From Strigomonas culicis (taxonomy: Eukaryota; Euglenozoa; Kinetoplastea; Trypanosomatida; Trypanosomatidae), in contig AUXH01000534.1 of assembly GCA_000482145.1 (NCBI GenBank), positions 1-13,353 on the forward strand: DNA of 13,353 nucleotides. The letters are read 5' to 3'. The position numbers and the translations under genes are program-made. Positions 1-6,917 of the stretch are shown piece by piece. Positions within the stretch are counted from its first letter, which is position 1, and every line of letters starts with the position of its first letter. Below the pieces are notes generated by a model. The model did no database searches, was not told the origin of the DNA, and saw nothing but the letters and a program-made list of their open reading frames with translations.

Positions 1-462
1 CACGTTGTAGCGGATGGTCTTGCTGAGGGGGCGGCACTGGCCGACGATGACCTCGTCGCCCTGCTTGGGGTCGAAGCACGGGGAGCAGTGCACGGCCAGG
101 GACTTGTGGCGCTTCTGGTAACGCTGGTACTTCTTGATGAAGTGGAGGTAGTTGCGGCGGATGATGAGCGTGCGCTTCATCTTCTTGGAGTGCACGAGGC
201 CGCGCAGCAGGCGGCCGCGGATGACGACATTGCTCGTGAAGGGGCACTTGCGGTCGATGTACTTCCCGTTGATGGCGGCCTTGGGCGTCTTGAAGCCAAG
301 ACCGACCTTCTTGAAGTAGCGGATGTGGCCGGAGGCGTTCACGTGCTTCTTGCTGGGGCGGTGCAGGTTCTCGTTCACAGCGGTCTGGCGCTGGTACGCC
401 TTCTCGTGCTGGATGGTCGCATCGACCGCGTGGGAGCGGAAGTACTGAGGCTGCTGAGACAT
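1..462 (-). CDS. RPS11: 40S ribosomal protein S11 (uS17), 3' end cut by window edge
   Basis: This is a component of the cytosolic small ribosomal subunit that binds 18S rRNA. The reading frame starts at the ATG at 460-462 and is open to base 1, giving 154 residues with no stop, so the C-terminus lies outside the window. Eukaryotic uS17 signatures are easy to see: GLGFKTPKAAI (about 60-70), YIDRKCPFTSNVVIRGR (74-90), the core KRTLIIRRNYLHFIKKYQR (102-120), KRHKSLAVHCSPCF (123-136), GDEVIVGQCRPLSKT and the final IRYNV. Compared with human S11, about a dozen extra residues (SQQPQYFRSHAVDATIQHE region) precede the conserved block. Only a short C-terminal tail should be missing. The ATG follows a CT-rich tract and a candidate splice-acceptor AG 19 bases upstream. 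The identification is firm. Confidence 0.97.
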   Translation of the reverse strand, partial: MSQQPQYFRSHAVDATIQHEKAYQRQTAVNENLHRPSKKHVNASGHIRYFKKVGLGFKTPKAAINGKYIDRKCPFTSNVVIRGRLLRGLVHSKKMKRTLIIRRNYLHFIKKYQRYQKRHKSLAVHCSPCFDPKQGDEVIVGQCRPLSKTIRYNV

Positions 463-774
463 AGCAAATGGGGTTTTGGAACTGTGCGGAAAGGTAAATT
501 GTGAGAAAGGCAAGAGAAAGGGAGAGAGAGAGAGAGAGAGAGTAGAAAGGGGAAGCGGTATTTCAGAGGACAAAGAAGGGGTGATGGAGCATGCGCGAGA
601 CAGAACCCATTAGAGACGCGACAAATCTTTATTGATAATTGTGTTTGTTGTTGTTGGTGGTGTTGTTGTTTGTACAATGTATTGTCTAATTGAAACTAAA
701 AACGCTACAAAAAAAAAAAAGAGAATAATCTAGCAAGCACCTCCAACCAAACACAAAGGCGGTATCATTTTCCC
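463..774 (-). other. Intergenic region between the membrane protein gene and S11
   Basis: These 312 bases hold the presumed 3'UTR of the gene ending at 775 and the trans-splicing signal of S11. Visible elements are a GTT-rich run at about 640-671 on the plus strand, an A run at 708-720, and the (GA)n tract at 522-542. Short open frames here are low-complexity translations of these repeats, and I see no gene. Confidence 0.7.
482..542 (-). promoter_or_regulatory. Polypyrimidine tract and spliced-leader acceptor for S11
   Basis: On the coding strand a (CT)n run (522-542, 21 pure bases) and further C/T-rich sequence lead to ...ccgcacAG, the AG lying at 482-483. That leaves a 19-base 5'UTR before the S11 ATG, short as is common for trypanosomatid ribosomal-protein mRNAs. 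The site is inferred from pattern only. Confidence 0.6.
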
Positions 775-2091
775 TTACATCGCTGGAGAAGTAATGTGTC
801 GACCGCCCACGTCGGGGCCGCCGGACGCGGACTGCACAGGGCTGTTGTTCTCCCTGCCGGACGAGCTGGACGGCCCCGGCGGCGACGGCGGGTACGCGCT
901 GCGCCCCGGCCGCCGGCCGAGCACGCCCAGCGCGGCGTGGTCGCCGCCCTCCGCGGACGGCGCGTCGCCGCCGAGCGCGGCGCTCTCGTCCTCGCCGTCG
1001 AGCGGCGCGCGTTGCGGCGGGCCATCTCCGTCCTCGATCTCCTGCAGCTCGTACGGCGCCCCGTCCGACAGGAGCGTGGGGGCGTCCTCCTCCTCCTCGT
1101 AGGGCCGCAGCTCGCCCAGGTCCTCCAGGTCGTACATCTCGTTCTCGTCCACGTAGAACTTGTCGCTGCCGCCCTCCATCTGCGGCGAGAGGCGGCGCTT
1201 CGCACCGGCGTCGGCGCTGGCGGCGGCCGCAGCGGTGGTCGCCGGGTGCGGCGGCTGCGCGTGCGCGCCGGCCGCGGCGGGGGCCCCGACGACGGACGGC
1301 ACGGGCGGGTCCACGCTGCTGGAGGTCTGCCGCAGCTCGGCAGGCGACGCCTTGGCGCGCATCATGGCCTCCCACTGCGCCCGCCGCTCGCGCTCCTCCC
1401 GCAAGATCGCCTTGCGCGGGTTCTTCTTGCTGAGGTTGACGATCGCCACGAAAGCGTTGATCGCGAACACGCCGAGCGAGATGAAGTACGAGACATAGAG
1501 CTCGACGTAGGGCAGCACCGCGCTGTAGGTGCTGCTGGCGAGAGCCGAGCCGGAGCAGTACTCGACGTACTCACGGAGGATGGTGTTCTCAGCAGCCACA
1601 CCGAACGTCATGGTGATGCCCAGCACCATCAGCCAGAACTCCCACATGGTCACCATGTCCTTGCGAAAGACCACAAAGTGGTACCGCACTTCGTGCGTGT
1701 TCATCTCGAACCAGATGCGGTTGATGGTGCTGAGCCCAAAGTGCACGCCGGTGACGGCCATGAGGTAGCGGATGTTGAGAACACTGCGACTCACGTAGTA
1801 GCCCACGTTGTCCGAGTTGATGATGAACGTCACGTTCTTGAAGAAGGCATGATCGCGCGACACTTGGTAAAAACAGTTCTCCACGAGATACAGGTCGCGA
1901 AGCTGCAGTATGGAAGTGCTAAACATAGGGTTCTTCATCGAATTAGCGGAGTTCGAGGCCGTGCGGATGAGGGCGCAGAGCCAACAGGCCACCTGCACCG
2001 CCACTAGAAGTGTGTTCACGCGCGAAAACCACTTCTCTCCGCGTGTGCGCGCTAAGTGAAACGCCATCTGATCTCTGCCGTAGATGTGCAT
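775..2091 (-). CDS. Unrecognised multi-pass membrane protein with long acidic tail
   Basis: I do not recognise this 438-residue protein. The start is the ATG at 2089-2091; an in-frame ATG at codon 9 is an alternative. Hydrophobic segments likely to cross the membrane are at about 24-43, 105-122 (weaker), 149-167 and 193-219. Between the first two lies a conserved-looking stretch with an NVT glycosylation sequon at 86-88. After the last segment a basic cluster (SKKNPRKAILREERERR, 221-237) suggests the cytosolic side. From about 245 on, the tail is low-complexity, Ala/Pro/Ser-rich, and strongly acidic at about 315-372 (DENEMYDLEDLGE, YEEEEDAP), with no obvious domain. The overall shape would suit a channel subunit or a scaffolded membrane protein, but no family motif is visible. 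It sits between Sub2 and S11 in the same unit. The tail's GC content is very high. The coding assignment is good; the function is unknown. Confidence 0.85.
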   Translation of the reverse strand: MHIYGRDQMAFHLARTRGEKWFSRVNTLLVAVQVACWLCALIRTASNSANSMKNPMFSTSILQLRDLYLVENCFYQVSRDHAFFKNVTFIINSDNVGYYVSRSVLNIRYLMAVTGVHFGLSTINRIWFEMNTHEVRYHFVVFRKDMVTMWEFWLMVLGITMTFGVAAENTILREYVEYCSGSALASSTYSAVLPYVELYVSYFISLGVFAINAFVAIVNLSKKNPRKAILREERERRAQWEAMMRAKASPAELRQTSSSVDPPVPSVVGAPAAAGAHAQPPHPATTAAAAASADAGAKRRLSPQMEGGSDKFYVDENEMYDLEDLGELRPYEEEEDAPTLLSDGAPYELQEIEDGDGPPQRAPLDGEDESAALGGDAPSAEGGDHAALGVLGRRPGRSAYPPSPPGPSSSSGRENNSPVQSASGGPDVGGRHITSPAM

Positions 2092-2139
2092 GGTGGCGAA
2101 GGGGTCGTATTCGAATCTGTGTTTTGTGGTATGGTATCT

Positions 2140-2186
2140 CTAAAAATAATAATAATAAAGCAATAATAATAAATGAAAAAAAAACG
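2140..2186 (-). promoter_or_regulatory. Candidate spliced-leader acceptor (proximal) for the membrane protein gene
   Basis: On the coding strand a T-rich tract with ATT repeats ends in an AG at 2140-2141, giving a 48-base 5'UTR. A competing acceptor is the AG at 2292-2293, directly after the (CT)n run. There is no upstream ATG between 2291 and 2092, so either site would give the same protein. The choice is uncertain. Confidence 0.45.
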
Positions 2187-2291
2187 CAATCTCTACGCTT
2201 ATTAGATTTCAGCAATTGGAAAAAATGACTGTGTACACACCGATTGGCAACACCCTTTGTATCACGATAAAGTAAAATGGCACTGGAATTG

Positions 2292-2293
2292 CT

Positions 2294-2320
<27 letters not shown>
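2292..2320 (-). repeat. (CT)n microsatellite and distal candidate splice acceptor
   Basis: A pure AG repeat on the plus strand (2294-2320, 27 bases) reads as (CT)n on the transcribed strand and is followed immediately by an AG (2292-2293). It is a classical polypyrimidine tract, and because it is the first strong tract with an AG after the Sub2 gene it may set both Sub2 polyadenylation and 5' processing of the next mRNA. Confidence 0.6.
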
Positions 2321-2325
<5 letters not shown>

Positions 2326-2820
2326 GCCGGAAGAATGAAGAACAAATGGTACGTGCTACATCGTAAAGAAGGTGAATAGCGAACATCTCAGGAAAACGAC
2401 GTACACGCACCATCTTCTGTTGATAAAGCAAAGACAGGAAGCTGTCTTATCATGACCACGTCTTTGTCGCTTCTATTTGGATTGAAAAAAAAAATAACAA
2501 ATAATAAGAAGAATCATTACAGAAAGGTAAAAAAGGAAAGAACGGAAACAAAAAAGAAGTATATATATATTTAGGTTTCCCTTATATAACCTCTGATAGC
2601 CTCATGATGTTCTTCCTCCTTTTTATATATTTTTTTTTAACTTAGCCTTTGTTGCTCATCAGTATATATAGATGTAGTTACTTATTTTGTTATTCTTGAT
2701 TTTTATAATTACTTTTCTCTTTTTTCACCCGTTAAAGGCTCATTTACCTTTTTTTTTCCCTCTAGACGTGTGCGTGTATGGGCGTATCGTTGCTATGCAG
2801 GAAGAGGATTCATCGGCTCC

Positions 2821-4116
2821 TTACTGGTTCATGTACTGGCTCTCGTTCAGTTGGCCCTTGATGTCGGTCAGTTCCTGCACCTGCATCTCGAAGCGGTCCT
2901 GCACCTCCTTGAGGATGCCGCCGTCGGTGTACTTGCGGCTCTCACGCTTGATCTCCTTCTCCTCGGCAGTGATGAAGGCGATGGTGAGACCCTTCGTGCC
3001 GAAGCGGCCGGCGCGGCCGACGCGGTGCAGATAGCTGTCCGCGTCGGAGGCCATGTCGAACTGCACGACGAGGTTGATGCGGTCGATGTCCACGCCGCGG
3101 CCGAAGAGGTCGGTCGCGACGACGATGCGGGTCTGGTTGCTCTTGCAGCTCTCGTACACGCGCAGGCGCTCTTCCTGCGCCATGCGGGAGTGCACGGCCT
3201 GCGACGGAAACTTGAGGACCTGCAGCTGGCGGTTCAGGGCCTCGCAGCGCTCTACAGAGGAGGTGAAGATGATCACTTGGTTAAACTCTACGGCATCGAG
3301 AATATCGCACAGCTTGCGCAGCTTCTCCGCCTCCGTCAGGTTCATGAAGAACTGCGCGAGGCCGTGCAGCGTCAGCTTCGCGCGCTGGTCGACGTAGATC
3401 TCCATGGGGTTGTTCATGAACTTCTTCGCGACGTTGCGCAGGTCATCCGTCATGGTTGCGGAGAACATCATCACCTGCTTCTCCTTGGGCAGCTTCATGA
3501 AGATCTCCTGGACGTCACGGCGCATCTTGATGTCCTCTAAGCAGCGATCGAACTCATCCACGACGAACCACTTCACGTGCGTCACGTCGAGCGCGCGGGT
3601 CTGAAGCAGCGACTTGAGGCGGCCGGGCGTGCCTACGACGATGGCGGGCACCTCCTTCTTGAGCTGGCGCACGTTCTCGTCCTCGGGGACGCCGCCGAAA
3701 AAGACGCCGGTGGTCGCGTAGGGCAGGTACTTGTTGAAGCGCTTGAACTCCTGCTCAATCTGGTAGGCCAGCTCGCGCGCGTGCACGAGCACGACGGCCT
3801 GACAGTAGGGCTTCTTGCCCTCCGGCACCTTCTCGATCTGCTCGAGCAGCGCAAAGACAAAGACGGCGGTCTTGCCCATGCCGGACTTGGCCTGCGCCAG
3901 AATGTCGGACCCGAGCATCGCCTTGGGCAGCGCTTGGTGCTGCACCTCGGAGGGGTGCTCGAAGCCGTTCTCGCGGATCGCGTTCGCGAGCTCGCTCTTG
4001 AGGCAGAAGTCCTGGAAGCCGCCCAGCGCCACGGCGCTGTGCGTACCCATGCCAATGCCGACGGAGCTGGGCACCACGTTGGTCTTCACATCATCACCAT
4101 CGAAATCAGCGAGCAT
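2821..4116 (-). CDS. SUB2: DEAD-box RNA helicase Sub2/UAP56 (DDX39B homologue)
   Basis: This 431-residue nuclear RNA-dependent ATPase belongs to the family that drives splicing steps and mRNA export (TREX complex in other eukaryotes). The motifs are complete and in order: Q motif with Q59 (PSEVQHQALP), motif I AKSGMGKT (76-83), Ia ARELA (113-117), Ib TPGR (163-166), motif II DEFD (187-190), III SAT (219-221), IV IIFTSS (282-287), V ATDLFGRGVDI (334-344) and VI HRVGRAGRFG (364-373). The family signatures RRDVQEIF, EKQVMMFSAT, PMEIYVD and KLTLHGL separate it from eIF4A and Dhh1. Two oddities stand out: motif II is DEFD instead of the usual DECD, and about ten extra residues lie before LKEVQDRFE near the C-terminus (about 385-400). 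The start is the ATG at 4114-4116. No ATG lies between it and the candidate splice acceptor. The length is normal for the family. Confidence 0.96.
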   Translation of the reverse strand: MLADFDGDDVKTNVVPSSVGIGMGTHSAVALGGFQDFCLKSELANAIRENGFEHPSEVQHQALPKAMLGSDILAQAKSGMGKTAVFVFALLEQIEKVPEGKKPYCQAVVLVHARELAYQIEQEFKRFNKYLPYATTGVFFGGVPEDENVRQLKKEVPAIVVGTPGRLKSLLQTRALDVTHVKWFVVDEFDRCLEDIKMRRDVQEIFMKLPKEKQVMMFSATMTDDLRNVAKKFMNNPMEIYVDQRAKLTLHGLAQFFMNLTEAEKLRKLCDILDAVEFNQVIIFTSSVERCEALNRQLQVLKFPSQAVHSRMAQEERLRVYESCKSNQTRIVVATDLFGRGVDIDRINLVVQFDMASDADSYLHRVGRAGRFGTKGLTIAFITAEEKEIKRESRKYTDGGILKEVQDRFEMQVQELTDIKGQLNESQYMNQ

Positions 4117-4637
4117 GATGAAGAAGTGTAGAAGTACGAAAAAAAAAATGAGTATAATGTATATTTTTATACGTTCAACAAACCTTGCTCAACTTAGTAA
4201 AACTCTGACGACAAGCGCAAACCGGAAGAGGGAAAGGAAAAAGAAGAAGCACAAGAATGAACATACCTATATACATACATATATATACATACATCGATAC
4301 AGTTTGTGGTGTTGCTTTAATTGCACATGAAGGGAATAAAGTGCAAGGGTGCAGCATTTCTTTACACTGCCCTATCATCTCCATTTCTTTTTTTTTCTTT
4401 TTCTTACGTTAAAGATTCCTAAGTTATCAAATACGTTAACAAAATTGAAAGCACCTTAATACCCCTTGATTCTACTATATATATGAAAAAAAAAAAAGAC
4501 AGCTAGATCTTATTATTATTAGTAAATGAAGAGTGGGAAAGGGGGAACCCCTTTCTCACATTCTTCAAGAGAAAAATAAATAACGAAAAGAGAAGAGACG
4601 GGAGATTAAAAAAAGAAACGTCTGCTCGCAGGGCTCC
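4117..4637 (-). other. Intergenic region and 3'UTR of the LETM1-like gene
   Basis: These 521 bases carry the presumed 3'UTR of the LETM1-like gene and the Sub2 splicing signal. A TACA/TATA microsatellite lies at about 4261-4294, with A/T homopolymers at about 4386-4405 and 4484-4497. No gene is seen on either strand. Confidence 0.7.
4205..4250 (-). promoter_or_regulatory. Polypyrimidine tract and spliced-leader acceptor for Sub2
   Basis: On the coding strand a long C/T-rich tract (4210-4250) ends in gtcAG, the AG lying at 4205-4206, giving a 5'UTR of 88 bases with no ATG in it. A second T run at about 4139-4149 has no AG between it and the start codon, which argues for this upstream site. 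Confidence 0.6.
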
Positions 4638-5813
4638 TCACGCCTCCACCTGCGGCTGAGCCGCCTTCTTCGCGGCAGCACGCTCCTCCAGGATCTTCTG
4701 GGAGTGCGCCTCCACCTGGTCGCGGAGAGGGCCGTTCTCGAACTCGAGGCGGCGGAGGAACGCGTCCTTGCCGTAGCTGGCGAGGTGGTCGTAGTCGTTG
4801 CGGTCGAGCGCCGTGATGTCCTCCGTGAGGAAGGCAGGGTCGTTGTAGTAGCCCAGCACGTAGTTGGTGAGGATGATCAGGTTAGGCGCCTTGCCCTCCT
4901 CGACGAACTTGGGGCCGAGGAACGTGTGGTAGTCGCTCACGCGCTCCAGCAGCTGCTCGCGGTTCAGCTTCTTGTCGTACGGCGCGAGGTAGCGGCGCCA
5001 CGCGTAGTCGTAGAGGTCCTCGTCGGACATCTTCTCGTGCAGCTTCTGCGTGATGACCATGTAGTCCTCGTTGAAGGCGAGGTTCCAGTAGTCGCGCACG
5101 CGGGTGGAGTTACACAGACGGGTGAGCATCGGGAACGTGGGGATGTTCATGGAGCGCGACAGGTGGCGCAGCGACTTGCGCTTGATCGTCTCCAGCTTGA
5201 TGAAGCCGTCGTACATTTCGGCGGCCGCCCGCACGATGGCGGGGTCGCGGCGCACGTCGTTCTTCTCGAAGAGCTCATCCCAGCCGCGCTCGTGCTCCGG
5301 CTTCAGCGGGTACGCGTGGAAGTCAAAGAACCACTTGGTCTCCATGAGGTAAGACGGCGCGTTGCGGTAGCGGTACAGGTCCTGCGCCTCGCGCCACGCC
5401 TGCTTGTCCGCCTCCGCGGTGCTGAAGGTGGACGGGATCCACGTGTCGTTCGCGAGCCAGAAGAGGGACAGGGGGATGGAGTAGCCGCCGAGAACGAAAG
5501 CGGTGCCGGCAACGTGGGAGAGGCGCCACACGTCCTGCTTGATGCGCATCAGCTGCGCAAGCTCCTTCTGGGACACGTCCTCACTAAGCGTCTTGTCGAC
5601 CCACATGTTCTTGTCCTGCGACAGGCCGCGCTTCCAGAAGTCCGGGGTGTACGTCTCGCTCTGCTCCACGTACTCCTTCGGCCCCAGCTTGTAGCCGCGG
5701 TGGTACAGCTTGCACCACGTGTCGTACGCCTGGCGCGCCTGGGTGGAGAAGGCCGCCACGCCCGGCAGCGCATTCGTGCAGTTCTTCTTCAGAACGGCCC
5801 AGCTTCCCTGCAT
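4638..5813 (-). CDS. LETM1-domain protein, probably mitochondrial inner membrane
   Basis: This 391-residue protein looks like a short member of the LETM1 family, whose members act in the mitochondrial inner membrane in K+/H+ exchange and in contact with mitoribosomes. The N-terminus (MQGSWAVLKK, then AFSTQAR by residue 27) has few acidic and several basic and Ser/Thr residues, as in a mitochondrial targeting peptide. One membrane segment lies at about 101-121 and is followed by IPSTF (126-130), matching the LPSTF of LETM1. After a charged linker, the region IPTFPMLTRLC (224-234) to about 350 fits the LETM1 ribosome-binding-like domain: EDLYDYAWRRYLAPYDKKLN (265-284), QLLERVSDYHTFL (287-299) and a helix PNLIILTNYVLG (310-321). 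The C-terminus is charged and Ala-rich (EERAAAKKAA). It lacks the long coiled-coil tail of full-size LETM1 and any visible EF-hand. It may be a paralogue and not the main LETM1. The start is the ATG at 5811-5813. Confidence 0.8.
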   Translation of the reverse strand: MQGSWAVLKKNCTNALPGVAAFSTQARQAYDTWCKLYHRGYKLGPKEYVEQSETYTPDFWKRGLSQDKNMWVDKTLSEDVSQKELAQLMRIKQDVWRLSHVAGTAFVLGGYSIPLSLFWLANDTWIPSTFSTAEADKQAWREAQDLYRYRNAPSYLMETKWFFDFHAYPLKPEHERGWDELFEKNDVRRDPAIVRAAAEMYDGFIKLETIKRKSLRHLSRSMNIPTFPMLTRLCNSTRVRDYWNLAFNEDYMVITQKLHEKMSDEDLYDYAWRRYLAPYDKKLNREQLLERVSDYHTFLGPKFVEEGKAPNLIILTNYVLGYYNDPAFLTEDITALDRNDYDHLASYGKDAFLRRLEFENGPLRDQVEAHSQKILEERAAAKKAAQPQVEA

Positions 5814-5848
5814 GATGAGAGGATGGTGCTATACGTTAGAGCCAGAAA

Positions 5849-5867
5849 CTAAGATAAAAAAAGATGT
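5849..5867 (-). promoter_or_regulatory. Candidate spliced-leader acceptor for the LETM1-like gene
   Basis: On the coding strand acatcttttttatctt is followed by AG at 5849-5850, giving a 35-base 5'UTR. A stronger T run at about 5904-5917 with an AG at 5897-5898 is an alternative. No ATG lies between 5896 and the start codon, so both give the same protein. Confidence 0.5.
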
Positions 5868-6130
5868 AATGCTAGGGGATCAAAGAAATCCTTTGACTCA
5901 ATTCAAAAAAAAAAAAACGGATCCGGAGACCAGGAAGAGAAATAAATGCATAATAAATGTAGACATGGAAAACGACAATAAGGATAAGTAACGAAACGCA
6001 AAAAATGATGGTGCCTCGAGCTCCATAAGCAGACAGCAAAGAAGACGACTACATACGGAAGAAGAAAAAAAAAGAATTACTTAGTTTTATATGTGTGATA
6101 TTGTTCCTTTTTTTTTTTTGCAATGCACGT

Positions 6131-6163
6131 ACACACACATACCTACCTACATACATACATACA
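6131..6163. repeat. Tetranucleotide microsatellite (ACAC/TACC/TACA)
   Basis: Runs of ACAC, then TACC and TACA units lie in the 3'UTR region. A related TACA/TATA run occurs at about 4261-4294 in the next gap. Such tracts are common in trypanosomatid intergenic DNA. Confidence 0.8.
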
Positions 6164-6404
6164 AACACGGTTTTTTTTTTTTAACGATCATATGAGCCTT
6201 TGTAGTGAAGGGACATTATACATTATGCACGACGCGCATTCATGTAAGGAGAACTGGTTGTTAGACGTAGTAGCGGTCTCCACTGCATACAATGTACCCA
6301 CTCATTTGCCGAAAAGGGCTGTTAAACAGTGTAAATAAAGAAATGAAAAAGTGTGTACGTGTACACTAGTGCAACAAGACTTTCAAAAGGGTATACAAAT
6401 AGAA

Positions 6405-6427
6405 AATAATAATAATAATAATAATAA
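6405..6427. repeat. AAT trinucleotide microsatellite
   Basis: More than seven AAT units in a row lie just before a perfect palindrome. On the transcribed strand this reads ATT, which could act as an AU-rich 3'UTR segment. Confidence 0.85.
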
Positions 6428-6436
6428 CAATAATAA

Positions 6437-6452
6437 ACAAATCATGATTTGT
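6437..6452. repeat. 16-bp perfect palindrome
   Basis: ACAAATCATGATTTGT equals its own reverse complement. Symmetry stops at the next base on both sides. It has no loop, so as RNA it would make a poor hairpin; as DNA it could be a dimeric protein site or chance. Confidence 0.8.
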
Positions 6453-6917
6453 AACACATTTTTGCGCATTAGAAGTACAGGTTTTATGCCTATAGCTCGT
6501 TCAGACACTCCGAACTTATATATCAATTAAACCTGATTAGCAAGAAAGACACAAAAAAAAAAGGAAGAAGAACAAAATCTAAAAAAAAGGAATTAATATG
6601 CAATTACACAAAGATAAAGGCAAGCATCTGCAAAAACATACAAAAAGTGCAATGGGATGAAAAGGAAAAAAGAAACCAACCTCTTTTTGATAGCATAAGC
6701 AAAAAAAAAAAATAGAGGTAAACATATATTCACACAACTCGTTTTTCTTGTTTCTCTTTCTCGTTTTCTTTAAAAAGAAAAAAAAAACCACGCTTACTAT
6801 GGGGATTACTATTACAAGTAGCATTAGTGGTAACATCATTTGTGGAGATGTAAAAGATGCACAGCCAGCCATAGAACCTTTCGCTTCAAAGAGGGATTGG
6901 ATGGGGTCCGTGTCCTC

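Larger units (their letters stand above)
2092..2820 (-). other. Intergenic region and 3'UTR of Sub2
   Basis: These 729 bases are AT-rich (for example the TA and T runs at about 2560-2670) and contain the (CT)n tract at 2294-2320 and ATT repeats at about 2143-2171. The part from about 2330 to 2820 is the presumed Sub2 3'UTR. The only open frames are translations of repeats in both directions, and I see no RNA gene. Confidence 0.7.
5814..6917 (-). other. Long intergenic region, 3'UTR of the RNF123-like gene
   Basis: This is the longest gap (1104 bases), most of it presumably the 3'UTR of the RNF123-like mRNA. It contains an ACAC/TACC/TACA microsatellite (about 6131-6163), an AAT repeat (6405-6427), a 16-bp perfect palindrome (6437-6452), long A and T runs, and a less AT-rich island at about 6190-6340. 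Open frames on the plus strand (for example 6123-6338) encode low-complexity or unremarkable peptides and look fortuitous. I find no tRNA- or snoRNA-like boxes I would trust. Confidence 0.65.

Noticed and set aside
796..2007. 403-codon open frame on the plus strand, antisense to the membrane protein gene
   Set aside because: Its residues are rich in Arg, Val, His and Ala as expected for the reverse complement of a GC-rich gene; it has no motif and the minus-strand protein has clear membrane segments.
2100..2120. TTCGAATC word resembling a tRNA T-loop
   Set aside because: No paired T-stem, anticodon arm or acceptor stem can be formed around it.
1943..2431. 162-codon minus-strand frame upstream of and overlapping the membrane protein gene
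   Set aside because: It reads through the (CT)n microsatellite (Leu-Ser repeats) and overlaps the real gene in another frame.
2770..3540. 256-codon open frame on the plus strand, antisense to Sub2
   Set aside because: The minus strand encodes a complete helicase with all motifs, so this is a complementary shadow.
4704..5852. 382-codon open frame on the plus strand, antisense to the LETM1-like gene
   Set aside because: Val/Leu/Arg/Glu-rich shadow of a GC-rich gene; no domain, and the opposite strand encodes a recognisable protein.
6123..6338. 71-codon plus-strand frame in the long gap
   Set aside because: The first part translates the TACA microsatellite and a T run; the strand is opposite to all genes and no motif is seen.
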